Shown: positions 15,441 to 24,689, counted from the stretch's first letter. The stretch is 64,000 nt of DNA from Zeaxanthinibacter enoshimensis (GCF_004362865.1 NZ_SNYI01000003.1:248001-312000), one strand, 5' to 3'. A program made the numbers and translations. Notes: generated by a model not told the origin, from the letters alone.

Positions 15441-16949
15441 ATGAATAGATCTTTAAAAATAGCAGGGGTCATTCTTTCGGTGTTTGCATTCTTCACATCC
15501 TGTGATGAAGAAACACTAGGTGAGAATGCTTTTGGTACGCTAAAAGGGAAAGTGGTTATAAATGGAGATAACATGCCCCTGGGTAATGTTAAGATCACAA
15601 CCAATCCCGTGTCTACTACAGTGTTTACCGACAATCAAGGTGAATTTACAATATCGGATATTCAAATAGGTGATTATTCGGTGCAAGCAGAATTGGACGA
15701 ATACGAAACTGCTTTTGAACCTGCAAATATTCTGGAAGGAAAGATATCGCAGGTGGTATTTGAACTGGATTCTCTTAAAGCCAGGAATCTTTCACCAAAA
15801 TCACCTGTACTATTAGCTCCGATCGATGAAGCAGAGGGGGTAAAACCAGATGTGACATTTATATGGTCTTCCTCAAAGAATGATGATGATGATATCTTGT
15901 ATACTCTCCAATTAAGAAATGGTGAAACTAATGAAATAACCATATTTGAAAGAGTACAGGATACAACAATAACTGTGAAAGACCTTGCAATTGGTAAGGT
16001 TTATTTTTGGCAGGTGACGGCTACGGATGACGTCACAACACCCGTACAGAGTGAGATCAGTAGCTTCAGAGTACAAGGTACAAGTGCCAATAGTTACCTA
16101 TTTGTACGTAACATAGATGGGAAAAATGTAATTTTTTCAGGGGGAGATGGTACGGAAGGCGACCAGAATGTGATCCGGATAAGCAGCCTTCAAAGTAACA
16201 GCTATCGGCCAAGGAAGAATAATGATACGGACAAAGTGGCATTTCTGCGCACCGTTGGAGCAGAAACTCACCTTTTTACAATGGATCCCGACGGAAGTAA
16301 TGTCAGACAACTGACCAGTACAATACCAGTCGCAGGATTTCGGCAAAGCGCGGTCGATTTCAGCTGGGCGGCTAACGGGGGTGCTATTTATTATCCAAAC
16401 TTTGATAAGTTGTACCGCGTAAATCCTGATGGGGGAGGTAGTGTCATGGTTTACCAGACCCCGGATGGCTCCCTGATCTCCGAGGTGGATGTAGCTGAAC
16501 TGGACCAGGACTTGCTGCTTCTGAAGACGAACGACCTGAGTGGTTACAATGTGCGGATCTTCACCTACCGTTTGTCTACGGGTTCAGAAGAAACTGTAGT
16601 GCTGGAAAATGTGACGGGAGGAGCTGGCAGTATAGATATCTCGGCCAACGGGGATAAGATCCTCTACAACCTTGATACCTCGGGTGCTGAGAATTCCGTT
16701 TACCGCTTATTCTCAAGTAGAATCTTTATTTATTATACCTCCACAGCTATAGTTACACAAGTGGAGACAGGAGTGGCAACCGGCCAGAACGATTACGACG
16801 GTCGCTTTTCGCCATCAGAGGGCTCCATCATATTTAGCCGGTCTAATAATACCAATAATGCTATACCATCTGTTTTAAGAGTAAATCTTGATGGTCAGAA
16901 CGATGAAGGATTATTATTTTCAGAAGCTTATATGCCGGACTGGCATTAA
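15441..16949 (+). CDS. Lipoprotein with carboxypeptidase-regulatory-like, Fn3-like and TolB-like propeller domains, in the curli operon
   Basis: 502 residues. Lipobox FFTSC (Cys at about 20) predicts a lipid-anchored envelope protein. Domain order seen: a carboxypeptidase-regulatory-like beta-sandwich (residues 33-105, with GTLKGKVVINGDNMPLGNVKI and FTISDIQIGDYSVQA), a fibronectin III-like segment (about 115-210, ending YFWQVTATDD), and a C-terminal half with propeller repeats of the TolB type (TDKVAFLRTVG, HLFTMDPDGSNVRQLTS, GGAIYYPNFDKLYRVNPDG, IIFSRSNN). It starts 24 bases after csgG and precedes the operon terminator, so it is probably co-transcribed. E. coli curli has no counterpart; a role in fibre anchoring or channel assembly is inferred. 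Confidence 0.7.
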   Translation: MNRSLKIAGVILSVFAFFTSCDEETLGENAFGTLKGKVVINGDNMPLGNVKITTNPVSTTVFTDNQGEFTISDIQIGDYSVQAELDEYETAFEPANILEGKISQVVFELDSLKARNLSPKSPVLLAPIDEAEGVKPDVTFIWSSSKNDDDDILYTLQLRNGETNEITIFERVQDTTITVKDLAIGKVYFWQVTATDDVTTPVQSEISSFRVQGTSANSYLFVRNIDGKNVIFSGGDGTEGDQNVIRISSLQSNSYRPRKNNDTDKVAFLRTVGAETHLFTMDPDGSNVRQLTSTIPVAGFRQSAVDFSWAANGGAIYYPNFDKLYRVNPDGGGSVMVYQTPDGSLISEVDVAELDQDLLLLKTNDLSGYNVRIFTYRLSTGSEETVVLENVTGGAGSIDISANGDKILYNLDTSGAENSVYRLFSSRIFIYYTSTAIVTQVETGVATGQNDYDGRFSPSEGSIIFSRSNNTNNAIPSVLRVNLDGQNDEGLLFSEAYMPDWH

Positions 16950-16964
16950 ATTAATTTAAGTAAT

Positions 16965-17022
16965 AAAGGAGCTGTGCACCGGGAAGTTGGAATTAATTCC
17001 TCCTTTGTTGCACAGCTTCTTT
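16965..17022 (+). terminator. Large hairpin terminator of the curli operon
   Basis: AAAGGAGCTGTGCA (16965-16978) pairs with TGCACAGCTTCTTT (17009-17022) with one mismatch; the loop contains a further palindrome GGAATTAATTCC. It overlaps the -33 element of the purM promoter. Confidence 0.6.
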
Positions 17023-17039
17023 CATTTGGGCTATTTTTG
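17008..17039 (+). promoter_or_regulatory. Promoter of purM-like gene
   Basis: TTG (17008-17010), 21-base spacer, TATTTTTG (17032-17039). A full match to the Bacteroidota consensus, 17 bases before the start codon. Confidence 0.7.
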
Positions 17040-17055
17040 CCAAAAACTATGCTAC

Positions 17056-18237
17056 ATGGACTCGTCTGCCAGTCAACGCTATAACCAACGCGGGGTATCT
17101 GCCTCCAAGGAAGATGTGCACAATGCCATCAAAAACATTGATAAAGGATTATTCCCTAAAGCTTTCTGCAAGATCGTGGCCGACCACCTTACCGGTGATC
17201 CCGGGCACTGCCTGGTGATGCATGCCGATGGGGCCGGGACCAAATCCTCCCTGGCCTATATGTACTGGAAAGAGACCGGCGACCTCTCTGTCTGGAAAGG
17301 GATAGCACAGGATGCCCTGGTGATGAACCTGGACGACCTGCTCTGTGTTGGGGCTACCGATAACATCATGATGTCTTCCACTATAGGGCGGAACAAACAC
17401 CTGGTACCGGGCGAAGTGATCTCCGCGATCATCCAGGGGACCGAGGAACTGGTCGCTGAACTGGAGGAACACGGGGTAAAGATACACCTCACCGGGGGCG
17501 AGACCGCCGATGTGGGTGACCTGGTGCGTACCATTATTGTGGACTCAACCGTCACCGCCCGCATGCCGCGCAGCCGGGTGATCGATAATGCGAATATTAA
17601 AGCCGGAGATGTTATTATCGGGCTGGAATCCTACGGGCAGGCGAGCTACGAATCTGAATATAACGGGGGGATGGGCAGTAACGGGCTTACTTCTGCCCGC
17701 CACGATGTATTTACAAAATCCCTGGCCGAAAAATACCCGGAAAGCTACGACCCCGCTGTCCCGGAAGACCTGGTCTACTCCGGGAAGGTCGGACTGACCG
17801 ATAAAGTGGAGGGTTCTCCGCTGGACGCCGGGAAACTGGTGCTATCGCCCACCCGTACCTATGCACCCATCATCAAAAATATACTGGACCGCTTTGACCA
17901 GCGCGATATCCACGGGATGATCCATTGCAGCGGTGGTGCCCAGACCAAGATCCTGCATTTTATAGATAACCTGCATATCGTAAAAGACAATATGTTCCCG
18001 GTACCACCGCTGTTTAAGCTGATACAGGAACAATCCGGAACGGATTGGAAAGAGATGTACCAGGTATTCAACTGTGGCCACCGGATGGAATTATACGTAA
18101 ACCCCCAAGTTGCTGATGAACTGATGGTTATCTCCCAAAAGTTTGGGGTGGCTGCCCAGGTCATCGGTCGGGTTGAAAGCTCCCCGGTCAAAAAACTCAG
18201 TATCCGCAGCGAATACGGCAATTTTACCTACGAGTAG
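17056..18237 (+). CDS. purM: Phosphoribosylformylglycinamidine cyclo-ligase (AIR synthase)
   Basis: 393 residues from ATG 17056 (MDSSASQRYNQRGVS); an upstream in-frame ATG at 16987 lies before the promoter and can be excluded. Catalyses the ATP-dependent closure of FGAM to AIR in purine synthesis. Seen: MHADGAGTKSSLAYMYWK (about residues 55-72), AQDALVMNLDDLLCVGA, HLTGGETADVGDLV, GLESYGQ and GLTSARH, all typical PurM/AIR-synthase-fold motifs. Somewhat longer than E. coli PurM (345), as in other Bacteroidota. Own promoter and terminator, so monocistronic. Confidence 0.9.
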   Translation: MDSSASQRYNQRGVSASKEDVHNAIKNIDKGLFPKAFCKIVADHLTGDPGHCLVMHADGAGTKSSLAYMYWKETGDLSVWKGIAQDALVMNLDDLLCVGATDNIMMSSTIGRNKHLVPGEVISAIIQGTEELVAELEEHGVKIHLTGGETADVGDLVRTIIVDSTVTARMPRSRVIDNANIKAGDVIIGLESYGQASYESEYNGGMGSNGLTSARHDVFTKSLAEKYPESYDPAVPEDLVYSGKVGLTDKVEGSPLDAGKLVLSPTRTYAPIIKNILDRFDQRDIHGMIHCSGGAQTKILHFIDNLHIVKDNMFPVPPLFKLIQEQSGTDWKEMYQVFNCGHRMELYVNPQVADELMVISQKFGVAAQVIGRVESSPVKKLSIRSEYGNFTYE

Positions 18238-18269
18238 CTTTTCGTTCAACGGTGTACGATTTTGGAAAT

Positions 18270-18300
18270 AGCCCCGTTCTGCAATAAGAAGGGGCTTTTA
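18270..18300 (+). terminator. Terminator of purM
   Basis: AGCCCC-G-TTCT (18270-18280) pairs with AGAA-GGGGCT (18287-18296) with one bulged G, then TTTA. Confidence 0.75.
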
Positions 18301-18317
18301 CTTTATAAACAATTGCT

Positions 18318-18740
18318 ATGGAACGTAAAGAATTTCTGAGATCACTGGGTGCAGGAGCAGCCTTTGCCCTTATTTTCCCATGTGTGCAGGGATGCTCCAA
18401 GGACGAGGACGGAACCGGAGTGCCAAGCGGGATCGACTTCACTATTGATCTCAACTCCCAGGAAGGTGCAGGCCTGCAGAACAATGGCGACTTTATCCTG
18501 AAGAACGAAGTGGTAGTGGTCAAAAACCTGCAGGGCAATTTTATTGCGGCCAGCCAGATCTGCAGCCATCAGCAAACAGACCAGGTACGTTTCCTTCCGG
18601 AGAATGGCGGTATATTTCACTGTTTTACCCATGGGTCCGAATTTGACCAGCAGGGAAATCCCCTCAATTCCATCACCAACAACCCGCTTAAAATTTTCAG
18701 AACCTCCCTGGAAGGCAATATCTTACGGGTTTTTGAATAA
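18318..18740 (+). CDS. Rieske [2Fe-2S] lipoprotein
   Basis: 140 residues. The N-terminus MERKEFLRSLGAGAAFALIF with RK...FLR resembles a Tat signal, and VQGC at residue 26 fits a lipobox, so it is probably exported folded and lipid-anchored. The Rieske cluster ligands are seen as CSH (about 82-84) and CFTH (about 102-105), spaced as in soluble Rieske proteins, and the C-terminal GNPLNSITNNPLKIF matches the family. Likely an electron carrier in the envelope; partner unknown. A promoter for the next gene follows at its 3' end. Confidence 0.88.
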   Translation: MERKEFLRSLGAGAAFALIFPCVQGCSKDEDGTGVPSGIDFTIDLNSQEGAGLQNNGDFILKNEVVVVKNLQGNFIAASQICSHQQTDQVRFLPENGGIFHCFTHGSEFDQQGNPLNSITNNPLKIFRTSLEGNILRVFE

Positions 18741-18764
18741 GTAATCCACTTTATTTTATATTTG
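18731..18764 (+). promoter_or_regulatory. Promoter of apbE
   Basis: TTTTG (18731-18735), 21-base spacer, TATATTTG (18757-18764), inside and just after the end of the Rieske gene. Full match to the consensus. Confidence 0.65.
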
Positions 18765-18804
18765 TCCTTCATGCCGGAAAATTATCCGGTCTAAAATCGT
18801 CCCC

Positions 18805-19800
18805 GTGCCCCGGATTTTATTATTCTTCTTATTCATCCTACCCGGATTGCAGGCCTATGGCCAGCAGGAAGAACTGTTGTCACTGACACGGAACGTCAGC
18901 CTGATGGGCAGCAATTTCGAGATCACCGTCCTGGCCGAAGATGAATCTATTGCCCTGATCAATATAGAGGAGGCTGTGGACGAGATCAGCAGGATAGAAG
19001 CCCTGATTTCTTCCTGGAAAGAGGATTCACAGACAACCCTTATAAACAGCAATGCCGGCATTCAGCCGGTTGTCGTGGATAAGGAGTTATTTGAGCTGAT
19101 CCTGTACTGCCAGTCCCTGGCCGAACTCACCCAGGGTGCCTTTGATATTACCCATGCCTCGATGAATAAGGTCTGGGATTTTAACCAGTCACAGAATTAC
19201 CTCCCGGCTGCCTACGAGATAGGGGAAGCTGTTTCCAATACGGGTTTCAGGAAGATCGTTCTTGACCCGGATACTTACTCGGTTTTCTTACCCCTACCGG
19301 AGATGAAGATCGGGTTTGGTGCCATTGGCAAAGGCTATGCAGCGGACAGGGCAAAAGCCCTGCTTAAAGAAAAAGGTGTCCCGGCAGGGATGATCAATGC
19401 CGCAGGGGATATCACTACCTGGGGTACCCGGGCTACAGGAGAAAAATGGCTGATCGGGATAGAGGATCCCCTTGCCAATGGAAGCCTGAAAAACTGGATC
19501 CCCCTGGTGGAATCGTCCGTGGCAATTACCGGCACCCAGGAGCGTTACCTCTGGGTAAACGGGGAGAAGCTGAAAGACATCATCGATCCGCGTAACGGGC
19601 AACCGGTCCGTGGTCTTGCCAAGGTCACCGTTTTCCATAAGGATGCTGCTTTTGCGGATGCCCTTTCCACCGCCCTATTTGTACTTGGACCGATTAAAGG
19701 ACTGGAGCTTGTCAATGAGCTGCCGGGAACCGAGGCCATCTTCCTGGATGAAGAAGGCCGGGCCTTTTACAGTACCGGGATGCTGTCTCGCCAGCAATAA
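18805..19800 (+). CDS. apbE: FAD:protein FMN transferase
   Basis: 331 residues, GTG start at 18805 immediately followed by a signal peptide (MPRILLFFLFILPGLQAYGQ). ApbE attaches FMN covalently to Thr/Ser of periplasmic or membrane flavoproteins such as Na+-NQR or RnfG. Seen: MGSNFEITVLAED at the N-terminus, FDITHASMNKVWDF (about 113), GFGAIGKGYAADRAK (about 170), AGMINAAGDITTWG, and the C-terminal HKDAAFADALSTALFVLG with the Asp/Thr metal site. Transcribed from its own promoter inside the end of the Rieske gene; neither its target nor an Rnf/Nqr operon is in the window. Confidence 0.93.
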   Translation: MPRILLFFLFILPGLQAYGQQEELLSLTRNVSLMGSNFEITVLAEDESIALINIEEAVDEISRIEALISSWKEDSQTTLINSNAGIQPVVVDKELFELILYCQSLAELTQGAFDITHASMNKVWDFNQSQNYLPAAYEIGEAVSNTGFRKIVLDPDTYSVFLPLPEMKIGFGAIGKGYAADRAKALLKEKGVPAGMINAAGDITTWGTRATGEKWLIGIEDPLANGSLKNWIPLVESSVAITGTQERYLWVNGEKLKDIIDPRNGQPVRGLAKVTVFHKDAAFADALSTALFVLGPIKGLELVNELPGTEAIFLDEEGRAFYSTGMLSRQQ

Positions 19801-19870
19801 ATTTCATTTCTGCGAAACATCCATAATCCGTGTTAAAATCGTAAATTCGCAGCATAATGCAGAACAGTAG

Positions 19871-20947
19871 ATGCTAGAAAAACTCAATATAGTAAAACAG
19901 CGTTTTGATGAGGTTTCAGACCTTATAATCCAGCCCGATGTGATATCGGACCAGAAACGTTATGTCTCGCTGACCAAAGAATATAAGGACCTTAAGATCC
20001 TTGTTGAGAAACGGGACAGTTACATAGAACTTACCAATAATATCAAGGAAGCCGAAGAGATCATCAAAGACGGCTCTGACCCCGAGATGGTGGAAATGGC
20101 GAAGATGCAGATGGAGGAGGCCAAGGAAGCCCTGCCCGGCCTTGAAGAGGAAATAAAATTACTGTTGATCCCGAAAGACCCGGAAGATGCTAAGGATGTC
20201 GTGATGGAGATCCGTGCCGGGACCGGGGGAGATGAAGCCAGTATCTTTGCCGGCGACCTCTACCGCATGTACGCAAAATACTGCGAATCGCGTGGATGGA
20301 AGACCAATATCATCGACCTGAGCGAGGGCACCAGCGGTGGCTATAAAGAAATACATTTCGAGATAACCGGGGAAGAGGTTTACGGTACCCTGAAATTCGA
20401 AGCAGGCGTCCACCGGGTGCAACGGGTACCCCAGACCGAAACCCAGGGACGGGTGCACACCAGCGCCGCCACGGTGATGGTCTTACCGGAAGCCGAGGAG
20501 TTTGATGTGCAGATAGATCCCAAAGATGTGCGTATAGATTATTTCTGTTCGTCCGGACCCGGGGGACAATCGGTGAACACTACGTATTCTGCTGTTCGTC
20601 TGACCCACGTTCCTACAGGTCTTGTGGCCCAGTGCCAGGATGAAAAATCCCAGCACAAGAACAAGGATAAAGCTTTTAAAGTACTGCGTTCCCGGCTGTA
20701 TGATATGGAACTGGCCAAGAAACAGGAAGAGGATGCTGCGAAACGTAATTCGCAGGTAAGCAGCGGGGACAGGTCTGCAAAGATCCGGACCTACAACTAT
20801 CCCCAGGGAAGGGTAACCGACCACAGGATAGGCTTAACCTTGTATGATCTTCAGAATATCATCAACGGGGATATACAGAAACTGATCGATGAACTCCGTT
20901 TCGTAGAAAACACCGAAAAACTTAAAGAAGCTTCCGAGATCTTTTAA
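19871..20947 (+). CDS. prfA: Peptide chain release factor 1
   Basis: 358 residues, standard for RF1. Recognises UAA and UAG stop codons and triggers peptide release. The GGQ hydrolysis motif is in [18 protein letters not shown] (residues about 230-247); the stop-codon-reading PxT motif reads PQT (about 187-189, usually PAT). N-terminal coiled coil about 1-95. ATG at 19871. Followed after only 4 bases by pyrF, so the two are probably co-transcribed. Confidence 0.97.
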   Translation: MLEKLNIVKQRFDEVSDLIIQPDVISDQKRYVSLTKEYKDLKILVEKRDSYIELTNNIKEAEEIIKDGSDPEMVEMAKMQMEEAKEALPGLEEEIKLLLIPKDPEDAKDVVMEIRAGTGGDEASIFAGDLYRMYAKYCESRGWKTNIIDLSEGTSGGYKEIHFEITGEEVYGTLKFEAGVHRVQRVPQTETQGRVHTSAATVMVLPEAEEFDVQIDPKDVRIDYFCSSGPGGQSVNTTYSAVRLTHVPTGLVAQCQDEKSQHKNKDKAFKVLRSRLYDMELAKKQEEDAAKRNSQVSSGDRSAKIRTYNYPQGRVTDHRIGLTLYDLQNIINGDIQKLIDELRFVENTEKLKEASEIF

Positions 20948-20951
20948 ATCT

Positions 20952-21764
20952 ATGACCAACCGAGAACTGACCGAACAGATCCGTAAAAAACGATCGTTCC
21001 TTTGTATAGGACTGGACACAGACCTGGACAAGATCCCCGGGCACCTGAAACAGGAAGAGGATCCGCTATTCAGTTTTAATAAGGCAATCATAGATGCCAC
21101 CCATGAATATTGTGTGGCCTATAAGCCTAATATCGCGTTCTACGAAGCTTATGGCCTTGCCGGTTGGAAGGCCCTTGAGAAGACCATAGAATACCTTAAT
21201 GAACATCACCCGGATATCTTTACTATCGCGGATGCCAAGAGAGGGGATATCGGGAATACAGCTACGCGTTATGCAAAGGCTTTTTTTGAGCAGCTGAACT
21301 TCGATTCTGTGACCGTGGCACCTTATATGGGGCGCGATTCGGTTGAACCGTTCCTGCAGTTCCCTGGAAAACATGCCATACTGCTGGCACTGACTTCAAA
21401 CCAGGGGGCTTTTGATTTCCAGACAACAGCTTATGAGGGGAAAGCCTTGTATGAAAGGGTCCTCGAAACTGCAAGTGCCTATGAGCATTCAGAAAGACTG
21501 ATGTACGTGGTAGGGGCAACGAAGGCCGAATACTTACAGGATATCAGGAAAATAGTTCCCGGGAGTTTTCTTCTGGTGCCCGGGGTAGGAGCCCAGGGAG
21601 GAAGTCTGCAGGAGGTGTGTAAGTATGGAATGACCGAGGAAGTGGGCTTACTGGTGAATTCGACCAGGGCGATCATTTATGCTTCTGAGGGAACCGATTT
21701 CGCGGAAGCAGCCGCTGCAAAAGCAAAAGAGCTCCGCGACCAGATGGCCAAGGAGCTCCTATAA
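20952..21764 (+). CDS. pyrF: Orotidine 5'-phosphate decarboxylase (long form)
   Basis: 270 residues, the long subgroup. Converts OMP to UMP in pyrimidine synthesis. The catalytic tetrad region reads [22 protein letters not shown] (about residues 90-112), with the Asp-Lys pair in [20 protein letters not shown] at the N-terminus and [13 protein letters not shown] (about 203) are phosphate-site elements. Four bases downstream of prfA. Confidence 0.96.
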   Translation: MTNRELTEQIRKKRSFLCIGLDTDLDKIPGHLKQEEDPLFSFNKAIIDATHEYCVAYKPNIAFYEAYGLAGWKALEKTIEYLNEHHPDIFTIADAKRGDIGNTATRYAKAFFEQLNFDSVTVAPYMGRDSVEPFLQFPGKHAILLALTSNQGAFDFQTTAYEGKALYERVLETASAYEHSERLMYVVGATKAEYLQDIRKIVPGSFLLVPGVGAQGGSLQEVCKYGMTEEVGLLVNSTRAIIYASEGTDFAEAAAAKAKELRDQMAKELL

Positions 21765-21787
21765 GATAGGTTCCATATATTGTAATA

Positions 21788-21985
21788 TTACGGTACCAGG
21801 GTTTCCAAAATCTTTTTGATCTGCATAGCCTTAGCCTCAAAGAAATCACCCAACTGGTCATTGAGTTCTTTCAACTGGTTGGCCTTATCCATTAAATTCT
21901 GGTATTGATACTCTAAAAGGGAGACCGCCTGGCGGCCATTGACGTTCGGTGTGATCGTTCCAACCCTGCAATATTTATTTTCCAT
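21788..21985 (-). CDS. Small hypothetical protein
   Basis: 65 residues: MENKYCRVGTITPNVNG then a helical, Gln/Leu-rich segment (about 22-62) with heptad spacing that may form a coiled coil (YQYQNLMDKANQLKELND). No family recognised. A -7 box TATCTTTG lies on the same strand at 22019-22012, 27 bases upstream of the start codon, which supports a real gene. Tail to tail with pyrF. Confidence 0.65.
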   Translation of the reverse strand: MENKYCRVGTITPNVNGRQAVSLLEYQYQNLMDKANQLKELNDQLGDFFEAKAMQIKKILETLVP

Positions 21986-22011
21986 AGATTCTTAATTTTT
22001 TTCTTCTTATA

Positions 22012-22019
22012 CAAAGATA
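22012..22019 (-). promoter_or_regulatory. -7 box of the 65-residue protein gene
   Basis: TATCTTTG on the minus strand, 27 bases before the ATG. No clear TTG partner. Confidence 0.45.
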
Positions 22020-22209
22020 CGTCTGTAAGTACCATTTGGATGTTACACAATTATAGGATTCAACTAATTTATCGGTGATTTGTCTATTTTTTAACGTATG
22101 GACCACTTAGCTTTCAATGAATTGACAAAAAATTTACATTTCGATAATTCAGAGAAACCCTATCTTTATACAAATCCCGCAATTTTTAAGGATCTAAACT
22201 GCTATCCTA

Positions 22210-22731
22210 ATGACCCGGTTCATACCATGGTTTTTAGTTCTCATCTTCATTTTGCCTCTAAAGGCACAGGAAAAGGATTGTCCATGCTGTTCTGCAGTCT
22301 ACCAGGCTTTTGATTTCTGGATAGGAAGCTGGGAGGTGACTAATAAGGATGGTACTTTGGCAGGGACCAATACCATTACCAGGGTAGAAGATGGCTGTGC
22401 GTTGCGCGAAGAGTGGCAGAGTGCTAATGGCACTTTTACGGGTACCAGTCTGAATTACTACGACAAGGCAAAAGGACAATGGAAACAGTTATGGGTTGAT
22501 AATTCCGGGAACCACCTTGATCTCAGCGGGAACCCGGTTCAGAACGGGATGATACTCTCCTCTGCGCCATTCCGACGGCAGGACGGGAAGCTGTACGTGA
22601 ACCGGATCAGCTGGACAGCTAACCCCGATGGCAGTGTACGCCAGCTCTGGGAACTATTACAAAATGAAGAGGTAACCGCGGTGATCTTTGATGGCCTGTA
22701 CAGGCAAAAGAAGTCAGGAACTGATGAATAG
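22210..22731 (+). CDS. Secreted DUF1579-like protein
   Basis: 173 residues with signal peptide MTRFIPWFLVLIFILPLKAQ. The mature protein starts with a Cys-rich patch (DCPCCS) and then shows a lipocalin-like, beta-rich pattern: FDFWIGSWEVTNKDG, NTITRVEDGCALREEW, SLNYYDKAKGQWKQLWVD, LWELLQNEEVTAVIFDGLY. This resembles secreted DUF1579-type proteins; the ligand is unknown. An overlapping frame from 22098 is rejected. Followed by a strong terminator. Confidence 0.7.
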   Translation: MTRFIPWFLVLIFILPLKAQEKDCPCCSAVYQAFDFWIGSWEVTNKDGTLAGTNTITRVEDGCALREEWQSANGTFTGTSLNYYDKAKGQWKQLWVDNSGNHLDLSGNPVQNGMILSSAPFRRQDGKLYVNRISWTANPDGSVRQLWELLQNEEVTAVIFDGLYRQKKSGTDE

Positions 22732-22757
22732 GATATTTCGGTGAAATTATCCCATTA

Positions 22758-22785
22758 AAAAAACCGGTACTCCTACCGGTTTTTT
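22758..22785 (+). terminator. Terminator after the DUF1579-like gene
   Basis: AAAAAACCGGTA (22758-22769) and TACCGGTTTTTT (22774-22785) form a perfect 12-base stem with loop CTCC. Between it and 23008 lie about 220 bases with no gene recognised. Confidence 0.88.
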
Positions 22786-23008
22786 CAAACTAACTAACTC
22801 AAAAATACTAACTCAAATAATTATGGTTCCCGGTTTTTCCCAAAGCCGGTACCAGCTAGTTCAACACTATATAAGCAGGTTGTTTATGCTGATATTGCTA
22901 GAACGCAAATATTTTTGAATTATTGTAACCTGTTGGAAATAAAATACATAACTGGACTTCTGTCTTTATTTCGGACTATATCCGGATGAAGGCAGGAAGC
23001 AGTATAGA

Positions 23009-23977
23009 TCAGGAATAATGCTCACTGATGAGCCGGTCTGTTCCTTCTTTGTCCTTAAAGACATCAAAGGACTTTCCCTGGGTACGGAGAGCCCCGAGTG
23101 CATTCGCATACTGTGCCGCTTTAAAGGGGTCATTGTACTTGGAAAAGCCGTAGGCGAGTCCGCCCGCAAAAGAATCCCCGCAACCGGTAGTGTCAACCAC
23201 GTTTTCCATGTAGATCGATTTGATGAATTCTTTCCTGGTCTTTCCATTTTCCCTGAAGTACACCACGCAACCCCTGGCATCCAGGGTCACATAAAAGTAT
23301 TTTACACCTCCCTCAAGAACGTGCTCGGCCATATCGTCCAGGTGATCCGTTTTTTCTTCGTCATAGCTGCTCATCTCCTTTGCATCGTATTCATTCTTAA
23401 ACCAGCAGGCCTGGGATTCCTCGAGGTTCATTTTTAGGATATCGATATAAGGCAGCCACTCATCCATATCTACCCAGAATTTCCGGTACCGGTCGCCCGT
23501 CATCCCCATGGTTGTGGTCGGGCCATGAGCGTCAAAGACGATCAGGCCCTTGTAATTTTCCTGTATGGCCCTTAAGGTGCTGAGGGAGATCTCGAAATCG
23601 GTAATGGGCACAAAAACGAATACATCCACCTGCTCCAGCCCTTTGATGTCTTCGGGTCTGATCGGTTTCATACAGGCGGTCTGCTTCTCTACGCGGTTAT
23701 TCTGGTCAAGGAAGCGAAGTTCTATTACCGTTCCCTTATCATCAACCGACGAGATATGATCCTGCCTTATGTTCTTATAGGGCGCAAACAGTTCCGAGAT
23801 CGCCCGGTGATCCTTTTTGTGAACGTGGGAGACCGGGATCACCTCACCGTCTTCTCCCAAAAGCTTGGATAAAGCGATGACGGGATGTGATACACAACCG
23901 TATTTATTGATGATTTCCTGGTTATGTGTATAAATGGTATCCCTGGGGATGGGCCCCAAAACAGCGATTCTGATCAT
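23009..23977 (-). CDS. PfkB-family carbohydrate kinase
   Basis: 322 residues from the ATG at 23977 (MIRIAVLGPIPRDTIY); an upstream in-frame ATG gives 9 extra residues overlapping the preceding gene. The C-terminal PfkB signature DTTGCGDSFAGGLAYG (about residue 259) contains the catalytic Asp of the GxGD motif (Cys replaces the common Ala). Substrate not clear: the N-terminal half lacks a plain ribokinase GG signature. Last gene of a three-gene minus-strand run purU - DUF4197 - PfkB, with only 4 bases after the DUF4197 stop. Confidence 0.85.
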   Translation of the reverse strand: MIRIAVLGPIPRDTIYTHNQEIINKYGCVSHPVIALSKLLGEDGEVIPVSHVHKKDHRAISELFAPYKNIRQDHISSVDDKGTVIELRFLDQNNRVEKQTACMKPIRPEDIKGLEQVDVFVFVPITDFEISLSTLRAIQENYKGLIVFDAHGPTTTMGMTGDRYRKFWVDMDEWLPYIDILKMNLEESQACWFKNEYDAKEMSSYDEEKTDHLDDMAEHVLEGGVKYFYVTLDARGCVVYFRENGKTRKEFIKSIYMENVVDTTGCGDSFAGGLAYGFSKYNDPFKAAQYANALGALRTQGKSFDVFKDKEGTDRLISEHYS

Positions 23978-23981
23978 AGGT

Positions 23982-24689
23982 TTAACTCTTGTCCTGCAAG
24001 GCAAAGACTTTTCTTAATAATTCGGTGGTCCTTGCTGATATTTTATTCCTGATTTCTTTTTCCTCAACAGCGATCATGGTGTATACCCCGTTCAATGCCT
24101 CCTTCGTTACATAGTCGGTCAGGTCGGGGTTCACATCCTGCGTCAATGGCAATGAATTATATCTTGTGATCAACCGCTCCCAGACTTCATCCGCCCTTAC
24201 TTTCTTCAGGGAAGAATTGATCACTGGCTCAAATTTAGTGTACAGGGCATCATTGGTTGCAGTCGTCAGGTACTGGGTGGCAGCCCTATCATCGCCCAGC
24301 AGGATATTCCTTGCATCCTGGAAGGTGATTCCTTTTACGGCTTCTATAAAGACGGGGGTTGCCTCGCTTACCGCATCTTCAGCTGCCCGGTTTAATAATA
24401 CTAATCCTTCATCCGCCAGGTGTCCCAGGCCGATATCCCTTAAAGTTCTGTCAACCTTCTGCAATTCTTCTGGCAAAAGGATCTTTACCAGTTCGTTCTT
24501 ATAAAACCCATCTTCCAGTGCCAGTTTGCTGACCTGTTGGTCTATGCCCTGTTGCAAGGCCTGCTGTAATCCGGCCGCTATCTGTTCATCGCTCAATCCA
24601 CCCCCGGGTAACTGGTTCACCACGCCTTGCAGTTCAGCGCAAGAAGAAAGGATTACCAAAAAACAGATCATTACCAATTTACGGAGCAT
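23982..24689 (-). CDS. DUF4197 lipoprotein
   Basis: 235 residues from the ATG at 24689 (MLRKLVMICFLVILSSC). Lipobox ILSSC gives a lipidated Cys at residue 17. The rest is mostly helical: LSDEQIAAGLQQALQQGI, then FYKNELVKILLPEEL and QDARNILLGDDRAATQYL are typical of DUF4197. Function unknown; the family is widespread in Gram-negative bacteria. Lies between purU and the PfkB kinase. Confidence 0.85.
   Translation of the reverse strand: MLRKLVMICFLVILSSCAELQGVVNQLPGGGLSDEQIAAGLQQALQQGIDQQVSKLALEDGFYKNELVKILLPEELQKVDRTLRDIGLGHLADEGLVLLNRAAEDAVSEATPVFIEAVKGITFQDARNILLGDDRAATQYLTTATNDALYTKFEPVINSSLKKVRADEVWERLITRYNSLPLTQDVNPDLTDYVTKEALNGVYTMIAVEEKEIRNKISARTTELLRKVFALQDKS

Noticed and set aside
22098-22313. 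71-residue plus-strand frame before the DUF1579-like gene
   Set aside because: It overlaps the signal peptide of the better-supported gene in another frame and resembles no known protein.
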